In this document: positions 38,342 to 50,290 of the stretch, one piece after another
Numbering within the stretch: position 1 is the first letter of the stretch
How the letters are laid out: each line of letters opens with the position of its first letter
Notes under the pieces: generated by a model
Told to the model about the DNA's origin: nothing
The model's input: only the letters and a program-made list of their open reading frames with translations
Database searches by the model: none
Translations under genes and position numbers: made by a program
Origin: Anopheles merus
Lineage: Eukaryota > Arthropoda > Insecta > Diptera > Culicidae
Length of the DNA: 64,000 nucleotides
Assembly (NCBI RefSeq): GCF_017562075.2
Contig: NC_054083.1
Location: 27,933,558 to 27,997,557, forward strand
Reading direction: 5' to 3'

Positions 38342-41156
38342 TACAGTCATCATCGCCAGGCTCGGGACGGTAATTTATCGTGGCTTTGGAATGGCTTCGC
38401 GGCTGAAACTTTTTTGCATGAACCGCTCGCTTGGAACGCTTTTCGTGAAACGTCATTTGTGAAACATGACGCTGGTTAGACACTGGATGATTGTCGGTGT
38501 CGGTCGGAGAATTCGTTATTTTTTATGTTTTGACCTATCGTGCATAGCTTCTGACTATCCCGGTCGACCTTTGAGCTGACGGTGGTTCTGCGATGGTTAC
38601 ATATTGTTTATTATTATTTTCAGAACAAGCACTGATGGCGGTCGTTCGTTGCCAGCAGTTAGAAGTTTACTTTTTGTCATTTTAAGGCACAGAGCTGAGC
38701 TGGTCGGGAGTGCTTACAGAGCACTTCAATGGCAATGGAAAGGGGACAATATTTATAGAAACCCTTTAAGAGCTGTTCACCGATGGCGTGATATTTGAAG
38801 AAGTAGAACAAATTGATGTATTTTTGTTATAATTTTAGTACAAAGCTTACGTCAATTTTGCTCTCAATATTTTCTAATTTATTGGCCAGACGTTTGAAGC
38901 ACGATCTCGTATTATGTCTTTCACATCTCAGATAAAGCATTCAGTTCAAATGCTCCTTAATCGAGTATCGTCGGAACTATTGTAAGTTTTTTAAGTTAAC
39001 TAGAGTTGTGATGAAATTAATTATTTGAATGTTAAATGTTATCGAATATAGATAATATAAAATCATAGTGAAATAAAGAAAAAAAAATTATACTAGGACT
39101 GACAAATTGAACTAGACTATGTCCGAACTGTTTTCCTCGTACGCTGCATGCTGCCGCTCAAAGTGATTACTTAAATAATTCCACGAACAATTGAATTACT
39201 TCAACGCTTACTATCCTCTTCCACTTTGTTCGCTAAGTTTTCTTTTGTGATCAAAATGTTTGGCCGGTTTTTTCTTCACCTTCTGGTGAAGCAATTACTG
39301 GAACCGTTCTTTACCAACACGACCAGCATAACAATTCCAGCAGCGCTCGTCTGGGCTTGATTAAAACAACCAAGTTTTCCATCACCTTCACTTTAAATAT
39401 CCCCTTGGAGGGCTAATTGATCGTTGGCATGCCCGCGGAAAATAAATAAGAAAAACACAAAAACAGAAAGAACAGAACACAAAAGGAACAGTGAAATGCG
39501 GATTCCCCCGTTCCACCGAGGACGGGAGTGGAAAAGCCCAAAGTTTAAGCAAACAATTGCTTCCGTCGGCAAGTGTTTCAACTGTTTTCACCTGTTCCGC
39601 CCGATCCGATCCACAAATGACTAACTTTTGCTCTTTCTCGCTCTCTATTTACACTTGCGCCGAACTTTGGAGCCGAGCAAATACACGCCCGAAATGTAGA
39701 CTGAAACTTAGCGTGGAGAAAGAAGGGCAAAAAGCACCCTGAAGCTGGAGTGGAAATTTTCTTCACCTTTAAGACCTTTTGTCGGTGGCCTTGCTGTGAA
39801 TGCAGTGTGTCTGTTTGGTTGGTTTGGTCTTTTTTTTTCTATTTTACACGGGCCCGTAAATGGGGCTGCTAAATTTTCATGAATTGAAGCTTTAAGCAGG
39901 CAGCACGAGCTCCCCGTCCCCTTTTCCGGTACGGTTCGTTACCTCTTTTTATGTTTTACTTTTGTGCAGTGTTTTGTGCTGCAAATCGAATCACTCTGGT
40001 TGGAAACACGGGCTGGAAAGACGCGTGCCAGCGCTTCTTTTTGGGGGGCCGAATTGAATCGATACAGCAAAAGTACTGACTGGCTGTAAAATGCACAGAA
40101 GGGTTTTATTTCTTACCGAGCCTAAAAGTGTGCCAAAAATTTATGGATGAGGATGGGATATTAAGTTTGGATTTTTTTTTTCCACCGACACGGCAGGTAT
40201 TTTTATGCGACGTCTGCTGATGAAGGCAGCGAGACCTGGGGCCTCGGCGCTGCAGTACTTTGCCGCGGCTCGGCTACAGAATACAAATGAGGCTGAACTG
40301 ACAACTTGAAGAGAGTGAGCGAGACCGCATGAGTGGATAAACTGAAACCGAACGTCGGAAAAATGTTCTTCCCCTTACTTACCATTGGAAAATCTCCATT
40401 TCATTCAATCAAGGTGTAAGGTAAATCTTACACACGCGACAGCAAAGACTGTACAATGTAGACCGAAGTTTCGGTAAGCCTGCTTGCGCCTTTTCGCCAC
40501 CCTCCTGTTGCTTTCCACGAAGGACACAACAATTTTTCACTAAGTGAAACTTTTGAATAATATAAAACCCTCTGCAACGGTGTTCGGTGGCAGTGTCGTG
40601 GCGAAAGTTTCACGCTATTGATACCGGCGGATGGAAAATCACTTCACACATAATCGTACACAACACGGGGGCCCAAGGCACCTGTGGCGCGGCAGATGTC
40701 TAGGAGGATGTGGTGGAGGATTCTTAGCACCCTACTTCTTGTTGGACAGAAAGCAAGCGAAAGAAAAAGTGAAAACACAGAAAGAATGGAACAAAGTAAA
40801 ACCTTCCTTCAATTCACAACATCAACGCGTGCTCCCTTCCGTACTGCATGCTTACTGCCCCCGGGGGCATGAAACCGATCCAAGGGATTCTCCCCCGTAC
40901 CCCGTGTAAAATGGCAAAACTTTTAGAACTCATTAAAAAAAATCTCGTTACTAAAGTTATTTCCCTCACCTTGTCGCCCGCGTGAGTAACAGACACTAGC
41001 GCTGGGTCGTCGGTCCTTCTTCGCCTGCCCCAAACAGGGGGATTGGCGAAATAAATGGGCTGAGAAAAGCTACCGTCAACGCGTTAGCTGGCCCATTTTT
41101 TTGAATTTCCCATGGTTCCACCTTGGCCTCTTCCAACAGCTGTGCACTTCCCCCGG

Positions 41157-41180
41157 CACACACACACACACACACACACA
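41157..41180. repeat. (CA)n microsatellite
   Basis: About 12 units of CA after CCCCCGG, about 440 bases upstream of the first coding exon of Ccn. Confidence 0.93.
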
Positions 41181-41603
41181 AGAAATAATCTGCATGAAAT
41201 TGGTTAACGGAATAAAAATACATATTCAAAGCGAACGTTTCGGGTCGTCTTCTTACGACGACCGCCTCAGGCAAATGCCGGGCAACACAAGCATAAGCAG
41301 GGAGGGTGGAAACATTTTTACTCTTGTCCGTTATTTACGATTTGCTCGTTCATGGCTTGGTCCGCCAGGTAGGCAAGTTTTACATTCCCGGCACCCCGGC
41401 TGTACCATGATAAATCGAAAAACGGTGTATCAGTAATGGGCGTTTTGCATTTAATGGCCAGTAGGGCAGGGCTGGGAAGTGTAATGGAAAATTAGGGCCC
41501 AATTGCCTGCTGGGCAAAGACGGACGGGGGTCAGCCCGTAAGTACGCGTGCCTTATTTCTCATATCAACCCCTTTGTTTCTCGGTTTTTTATTTATTTCG
41601 CAG

Positions 41604-41701
41604 AGCAGACAGACAGCATCATGTGGCTGTACAGTTGGTTCGGGATCCTGCTGGGTGGACTGCTAGACATTACGGCCTTTTCTATCAACACTGATAACCA
41701 G
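41604..41701 (+). other. Ccn: Ccn first coding exon, signal peptide
   Basis: The acceptor follows a long pyrimidine tract ending ATTTATTTCGCAG. ATG at 41621 opens a hydrophobic leader and the exon ends SINTDNQ before GTAAGT, phase 0. The first 17 bases are 5' UTR. Confidence 0.85.
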
Positions 41702-44700
41702 GTAAGTGGGGAAGGTGCTGTAATTGTCTCAAATTCGAAGTGAATTTTTTTATGATTTTTTGTCCTTTAAATGCATGAAATTCATTTTTTTCTTTTTTTT
41801 CATTGTAAGCATATTGTTTTTTGTTGTTTTTTAGCCCATAGCCTCTTAAAGTTCAATGAAATGAATAGAAATGTGATCATGCTGCTTACAGTGTAATTTA
41901 ATTAAAACTTTCACGCCATAAACGTCAATATCCCGAAACGTGATCCCCGAGCCATGAACGTAAAAGTAATGGTGCGCTTCTTTGAGTAAAAACAAGTGCC
42001 CCTTTAAAAAGAGCAAAAAGCCCCGTCGAAAAAAGAAGGAGCTCAATTTACACAAAGTCACATTAATTCCCGTCCTACACCTGCAAAGATGCTCACTTTC
42101 GGAGGAAGCAAACTTCGGCCCGCCGGTATCGATACTCGCAATACCAATCGAACGAGAATGTATGGCGTGCCATTGAATAAAGTAGCGCCCCATTGACCAC
42201 CGTAAATTGTGTCCCATTAAGGTTGGATGTTCGGTTACAAATCACACGCCATTGCGAAACGCTCGCCAAGCACGGAGGGAGGAATGTCTCTAACTAGTCA
42301 CTAAACTTTAATCCCATCGACAAGAAAGTATGAGTTTCACCGTGCTGCGAAAAGGTGAAATGTTAAAGTTTGTACAGGGCGATGTTGCTCATTTGTCTTG
42401 CGAGTGTATGCACAAGGTTGCTGTATTTGTGTGTGTGTTTTTTTTCGTTCACTTTCCACTGCATAACTATCCAAGCTTAATGGAGAGACACGGAGCAAGC
42501 AAGCTGCCAGCTGTAATAAGGACGCCCAGCAAAGCTGCCTGACCGTACGGAAATTGGCGTAAATATGTCACTTTGCTGCCGGCCATAGTTTCCGCTCATG
42601 TGCCAAGGGACACTTGCATTGTGGTGGCCGGTGGCTTAGATTTCCATTTTGCTTTCTGGAGGGAGGGGGGGAGGGAGGGAGAAAAGGTTATCGCCGGAGA
42701 GAAGTGAAAGTTATTGAGATGGTCAGGAAGTAAATTTAAAATTTTACGATGCCCGGAACCAAACCAAAGGCTTCCGGAGATTGCGTCGCAAAACGGGCGC
42801 CAACCGCCCGTGTGCAGCTTCTTTTCGGGCAAACTTTTGCCACACTTTGCCAACTGGAGTGTGGTTTTAACAGAGACATGCACACAAAAAAAAATTGTGA
42901 AGGAGACTTTGTCGATGACGTTTATTTCCTGGCTTGGCCTGGCTGTGGCGTTTGTTGAGCAAGGTGAAGAGAACGGTTTAAAAAAGGAAAATTCTCTCGT
43001 TCGTTCTCGGGTTCAACGATGCCGTTGCTTGTTTGCACTGGCCGGAGAGATTGACTCACCCCGTTGGTGCTGGTGTGGTCATGAAGGTTAGAATGCTTAT
43101 GTGTGCAATATAGATTATTGAATATTTACCACTTTAATGGCAGGATTATGGAGCGCCGCAGGTGGGTGTGTTGTGGGTTTTGTACCTTGAACTGGATACC
43201 GTACGGCTCGTTAGCACTGATTGGATTACGTAGGTTCCGATGGTCAAATCAGAGCATTGAAATGACAATCCACTGTTTTAAGGGAATGGGAATCAATGGT
43301 AATGGCATAGTTATTTTAGCTCGAAGCAAATGAGACATACGGAGGACATACGTAACTTTAGTGTAGTTCATTATTAAATGCATTTAATTGCTCGATTCTT
43401 TATGTTATTCACATTTTCGTGCTTGTTAATACCCTGCACTTCAAGTGTATTTCTTGTGAAATTGAGAAAATATCATTGATTGCTTTCATTGATCTGTTAC
43501 AGATTTACGATCCACAAATAGGAGAAAACTATGGTAAGTATTGCAGGTCGAGCGACATGCAAATGAAACTCCAACGATTGGACCATTATTTATCAAACTA
43601 AAAGCCCTCGCAAGCTGTGCTTAATTTATATCAAGCAATATTCATAACCCCATCAAACCATCGCAACGTTCGCAGCAAATTCCAAGAAATGCACATTGCT
43701 ACAATAGACCGGCAGCTAAAGTTGTAGCGCTTTTATTAGCAGCAAAGCGAACCAATAACTCAAGATGAATCATCGTTATTGAAATGAACGTATTTCTGAG
43801 TGCTCGCATAGTGCTATAGTAGTGTAGGGAGCAAATTATTTGTTACGGTTTCTTGGTATCGTTTCATCGAAAACATTTGCCACTGGTCGGTGTGAGTCGG
43901 CAAGAGCTCGGTTGGAGCTGACTTCATTTCCGTTGCCCGATGGCGAGCATCGCACAGTGGCAGCAGTGTATTGATTTTTCCTCTCGATTTTTTTTTGCAG
44001 ATAGTTGCACGGTAGGGAACGGGACGTATTACCACGGGGAAACGTTCAAGCTCGATTGTCGAACACAGTGCGTTTGTCAGGTAAGTTAGACACCGGCGGA
44101 GTAAAGGAATCGGAAAAAATAATAACATATAGTGACAAGACATTTGCTGAGCATGATTGTTGGTATGGGGAAGGGAATTATGTGTTAATTCAACTTAATC
44201 AAGTATAAACTGTAACTTTATCCCTTGAAGCTTTGTTAGTGATTTTGTTATTCTTCTAATTGAATTAAAATAAGGAAAAGGAAATAATTTCACTCTTTTT
44301 AAACGGAGAGAGGCTAAATAAATAAATGGACTTTTTGCTACATAATTTATGTTAGGCTTAACAGTCTCACAACTGTTTATTTTAATGAAGAGGATAGCGG
44401 GGCAAAATGGGCAAGTTAGCAGTTTACGGAATATTCCTTTGAATATGCCACAAAACTCAATTGTTATACCATTATTGTATGCCTCCACCCTTTATCTATG
44501 GATTAAAATAGGCAAATAGAGTGAATACAACTTAAAAGCATCAAAACAGAGTAAAATAAAAGTTGATGTTTTACGAGAATCTATTTTGACACGCGCGGTA
44601 AAATGGGCATATGTAAACAAACTGTGATACGTCAAAACACTTGGGCCAATATGGGCCACAACAACTGCGCTTAGGCAATGGTCTATGCTTTTGCGCACGT

Positions 44701-47700
44701 ATCGTGAAATGTATTTTCGTTCTATCTTTTGTTTTGCTGTTCAGGAAAGCCCTTAAAATTCTTCCAAAAATATGTTATCAAAATAAAAACAGTTTTTCAC
44801 GTTTTAATCTACAAAATCGAATCTTTTGAAGCTCTGCCTGTCATCATTATTGAGGCGACAAATACAACACCATAGCCTCACCAAGCGCCCTATGTCAAAA
44901 GCATCTGCCCATTTTGCCCCAAACGTAACTGCCCATTTTGCCCCACGTGAAGCATTTTTGTATGTTTTGTTATATTAGTAAAAATACGCATTCGATCGCC
45001 TTGCTTTCTCAAGACAAATTGTATAGAAATATCATATCTTACAAAACATCTCATGTAAAACTTCAACGCATCCCTGTGACACTGGTTGAAGCTTATTTTT
45101 GAAGTGTCAAAAATTACATCAACATGCTACTAAACCTTATTTTGCATTTTTCTTGGTTATTTGTTATGTAAGGGTTATGAATCTTACACGGTGTTCATAG
45201 AACACTCTAATAAATACCTTTTTAGCATTGGAAAGTATTTTTGTAGTAAAATAATGCTTTGATAGAGGGTGCCCATTTTGCCCCGCTTTCCCCTACCTTT
45301 ATTTTGTGCTTAGTTGTTTAATCACGTTGTACAGTAACTGAACGAAGAAAAGCAAAGCTGTTTCTAGACATTCACCTTATGGCCCGCTGAAATATGAGCA
45401 GCTAGATTAGATGCTTTCAGAAGGTTGCTTCCACCATTCCATGGTCCCGGTAATTAACTCTTCGGCTTGTTCCAACGTGATAATTACATTTAACAGCACT
45501 CGCTACCCTAAAAAACGGTTTCCTTTTTACACTTTGTCCAAAGATCGACTCCCGTTCAGGTATCATTTACTTTCCCTGTCAACATACACAGAAAAAAATA
45601 GCGGAATGTATAGGAGAAAAAGGTATATTTACTTTGGTGCCATCGTACCGATTTCCCTCTCTACGCTAGGGTTGTGATAGCCGTCTCCTTCTCTCAGGTA
45701 GCAAGGTTTTGTGAAATTTTGTCATCATCCCAACCGCCTCCCCTTGGCCACTTTGCCAGAACAGGTCAATCTGATCCGGTGATATCGTTTCGGTAATTTT
45801 GCTCCAAATTCAATCATGGTCGTCCCAGCGGAGCGTAACGCACGGAAGGGTCCACACGGATTCGAATGGTGGAGGAAAATTCGGTTTTTACAACCATGAA
45901 CTGTTTGTTGTCTAATCAAACAAAGTTACGGCCCCGGCCCCGGAAGTGGGAGAAAGGTTTCGGCAGTGACCAACCGCGCGGCCCATGTAAATACGACGGA
46001 AACGAGGTTACTGCGATCGAGAGCCTCGCGAAGCGAAATCGAGGCCGTGGTTTGCATAGCGGAAAACGCAAAGGATATCGATTCTAAAAGAGATTTGTTT
46101 TTTTTGCTTCTTGTTTATATTAAGGTGTGGAAAACCAATTACCTGACAGTCAATATTTGATCTGACTTGTCGTGTTTTATTTTTTTTTCTTTGGAGTGGA
46201 ATATATTTTCTTCCACTACCGTTTTTTGAGTGCTTTGTGATAGGATCGTTCAGATGGATCTAGGATAGTTTTTAAACTAATACACAAAAGCGTCCCGAAA
46301 AGATACTAAAAATAGAACGAGTGTTGTAGTTTGTAATTGTGCATAATTTAATGTTCAATTTAATACTTTTTTTCACAGAACGGTCGCCATGCTTGTTCAA
46401 CGCTGTGTCCACATGAAAATCTACCACCACCCGTTGACACGTCCATTTGCATCGCTCCCAAGCTGGTGGAACTGCCCGATCATTGCTGCAGAGTGTGGCT
46501 GTGCGAGCAGCCAGCAACTGATGGTAAGATTTAACATTTTTAAAATTAAAAGTTTTGTTTATCTATTATTAACACTTAAAAAAGCAAACAGAACATTGTT
46601 ACAAAGTTAGAACAGTAACAACAAAAATGCTTTAAAACAGTTTTCATATCTCACGCTGAGATTCTTACATGCTCTGCTCTGGTTACATTCTCGATGGAAA
46701 TTGGCCAATCTAAATGGAAACTTTTCCAATGGTTCCTTCCATTCAGAAACCAAAACTTAACCACATACCAGCCTGATAGTCATATCTCTACAAAGAGTAG
46801 ACCGTTCTCCGGTCTTCCGTAACCAGGGCCGGAGTGATTTACCGATCGTTCTGACACACATTCCTATGTGTATGTGTCTGTGTGTGCCGAGATTTGGCTG
46901 TGTTCCGTGGGCCATCTTCTGCTTCCTATTCCATTGAATCTTTCGAAATTTCGGCAAAAAAGGATGTCGCTTGCTTCCCGCAAAATGTTTCCGTTATCCG
47001 TTGCCCGTTGCCGAACGAGGTTCGTGTCCTGCCCAGCGGACGATCATTAATTTGGGTTGTTTTCCGTATTGTGTCGTTTCTTTTTTCCTGTCCCTTCTTT
47101 TATCTCGAGTGAGAGGTTCTTTTTTGGTTGAGATGTATCTTCAACGGTAGGGAGAATGCTGTATGTGTGTGTGGTGCTTAATTTGGTTTTACATTTTTGT
47201 GGGTTTGCTTTATGCGGTTTGGCGAAGTGGACGGTTGCGAACGGATGCAGCACACACTCAGCTCTGTTCACGGTGCGGTTTTCCGTTATCTGCGTGCCAC
47301 GTAACGGTAACGGGACTGATGCATTGGTTCACGTCCCCCTTCCGGAAAACCACAGATCCTGGTTCAACAGAGCCCTGGCAACGAAAACACGTGTCAAAAA
47401 AGGCGCACAACAAAAAACCAAGGCACACACGTTGGTAAATACACATCTCTGTTGCGATTGTTTCGTTGCATGGTACACCCGATGGCAGTGAATGCGACCT
47501 GTTACAACTCGTCCACCACGCTGTGGTCACCGTGCTCGCAGAGCTGCGGTATCGGGACGTCGACCAGGAACATCACCACAACGCCCGGCTGCCAGAAGCT
47601 CAGCACGATACGGCTGTGCGAGAACCATCGGTGCAACCGCCCGGGCAATAATTACTACATCGCCGGTGACTACGCGACCGAGGGGCTGCCGGGCCGGGGT

Positions 47701-50250
47701 AACGCTGATCGCGCGGAAGAAGGATCGATGGACAGGGATGGTGACCGTTCCGGTGTTACCAGCCGCAAACAGCGACCGTACTACGATGGCAGCAGTGGTG
47801 GCTACAGCGCTCCCAACAGCGTTTCTTTGCTCAGTGAAAACGAACATCGAAGACGGGTAAGTGGCGGGTGGTAATCCGTGTTTGGAGCATCTTCTAAATT
47901 TGGCTAGAAGCATTGGTGTGTGTGTGTGTGTGTATGTCTGTGGGGCCAGTGTAGAAGATAATCTTCCATCGGCTCATTAAGCTTGAGTTCCGCTCGCAGC
48001 GTTTGGCGGTGAAAATTTTAGCCGCCACGGTGCGCGCGGGCAAGGATGAATAATTATCTAATGACTTTCGATCCTCCTCTTCCTCCTTCTCTTTCTCTCT
48101 TGCGTGCCCTCATTCATGGCAAACTACTATCCGGCAGAAGGGTCACGAGTGCCGAAGCATTCAGCGGACGGCTTCCTCCCGGTTGCGGCTCGGTCCGTGC
48201 GTGTCGCGGAAGCTTTACCGACCAAAATCCTGCAGCCTGTGTCAGGATTCCAGCATGTGCTGTGTGCCTTCAATAACCACTACTATTAAGGTAAGCAGTG
48301 AGGGTGAAATAGGAGTGGTTAGTGGGTAGTTCGTAATCGATAGGGGAGAAGCGGATATCATTATTCGTAAATATGTGTGTTTGTATAACAATCTGTTGGC
48401 ATCGTCATTAGGCACAATGTGGATGCTTTCGCGATGCGTCTCTGGAGCGTTGTTTAATTGATAGTAAATAGTTTTTGAATGGGAGCGATTTGTTGGGTTT
48501 CACTGTAAAGTTGCTGAAGACAAAAATTGGTCTTTACTCAGGCAGATTTAATTATTATTTCTATAAAAGTTGTACGATAAAGAGCAATAAGTTTGCCTGA
48601 AAGAAAATATGATCTTTAAACAGAATGGTATTTGTTATATTATTTTCATAAAATCTCAACATTATACATTTTATTAAAGATTTTAAATGATAAATAAAAC
48701 TTTAAAGATATATAAAAATAATTGAATTGAATTTGAAGATAATACTGAAAGAATTAGACGTGCAATTAGAAAAAAACCTTTTATCGATTACAAAACCTAA
48801 AACAATCGATAAGTGTACCATTTGGTTGAATAAAAACATAAAATTGTAGAAAAGCTACTCACAAATCTGGACTGAACTTAGCCTAACATTGTTTATGTGT
48901 CAATGTCTTACACTAGATTTGACGTCCATCTCATACCCATTTCAAAGTGCCCAGCTTTACACATCATTGTGGTTTTGCCGGATTTACATGCAATCGGAGA
49001 CTTAACGAGGGATCTGATTAGTGCACAATATCGTCCGCTCAATGTACCGCCCTAATGCTCATTTGATGTTTCTTTTACTAATCGGCAGGTTGAATTACTG
49101 TGCCCTTTGAACTCGGGCGATCCGTTCGACTTCATCGAGCACGGGTACGACCTGTGGGACAGTGCGTCGATCGATCCGCTCGACCAGGAGATGCTGCAGT
49201 CGCGCCAGATCCACATCGAGAACAAGTACGTCGACGTCCAGTGGGTGCTGAAGTGCGAATGCGGTCCAAAGGTGAGTCTCTATCCCTCTCGAACGGTGGG
49301 CCGGTCATGAAAGTTTTATTTTACTCGACACGTCGAAACCACGGCCAAACCAGTGCAACAATCAACCGGGAAATGAACCTGCAAAGGTATTCTGGTTGAC
49401 CGAGCAGGACACAGCCTCGCTATGGCTTTGATCTACCGGAGGGGCAGTGGTCATACCACTGCGACTCACAGCCGGCTAGGTTGGGTTGCTACAAACAAGA
49501 AAGAAGAAAGACGACAAATTACACCATCACGTGTGGCAAGCCAGCGCTCTCGAACGAGGCCCTCCACCAGACGGTTCGACAGTTTGTGCGGCAAAAGACC
49601 GGCATACCACAATGTATTAAAATAAATTGGTTCATTTCCGGGACAAAGTGCTGCTGGAGTGTGTCCGGCCATCGTCCACCGCTGATGACCATTCTGGGTC
49701 ATGCAAAGTACGGGCGAATAAATTACTACACCCTCAGTATCACCCAGGTTCCGAGGCAGGATTGCTGAGACGACTTCTTTGTCGCTATGTTTCTCACTCT
49801 CTCTATCTCTCTCTGTCTGTGTTTGGCTATGTGTTTGCGAGGGGCTTTTTCCTCCGCTCAGTTCGGTTATATCCAGCCTCGCATTGTGGTTTCGGCCACG
49901 CTTTCGGCCGGTGAGAGACATCTTGATTGCTTCGTGGTGGTATCTCTCCACTTTGCGATAAGTCCCCAAACCCTCGAGCCAACGTGGGTTACACAGCCAG
50001 CCAGCCAGCCAGCCAAGCATGGATGGCGGTGGACGAGCCCCGGTCCGAGACCGAAACGTTGGAGGGCAAAAGTTCAAAGGGATAACCCTTATGTCGAGTG
50101 CGGATAAGCAGCAACGAAGACGAGGCATCGAGTGCGCCACTTAGCAGTAGCGGAGCCACTGCCGTAAGCGGAGAAAATTGAGCACAGACACAGATGAAAT
50201 GGATCATTAAGGCTCCTCCCCCCCCCCCCTCCCCCCCGGGATGGGGCTTT

Positions 50251-50290
<40 letters not shown>

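Larger units (their letters stand above)
30630..41603. other. Spacer between divergent SRPN1 and Ccn, unassigned 5' UTR exons likely
   Basis: No protein-coding exon was identified in 11 kb. It must contain the Ccn promoter and at least one upstream non-coding exon, because the first coding exon begins with a splice acceptor, but I could not place it. 31.45-32.75 kb is GC-rich with TGACG words (GCGACGTCAGTGC near 31580). Confidence 0.5.

Noticed and set aside
49466..50140. 224-codon minus-strand open frame
   Set aside because: It lies inside Ccn intron 7 and includes repeat-coded SQTHSQTQTERDRESE and GWLAGWLC stretches from simple repeats.
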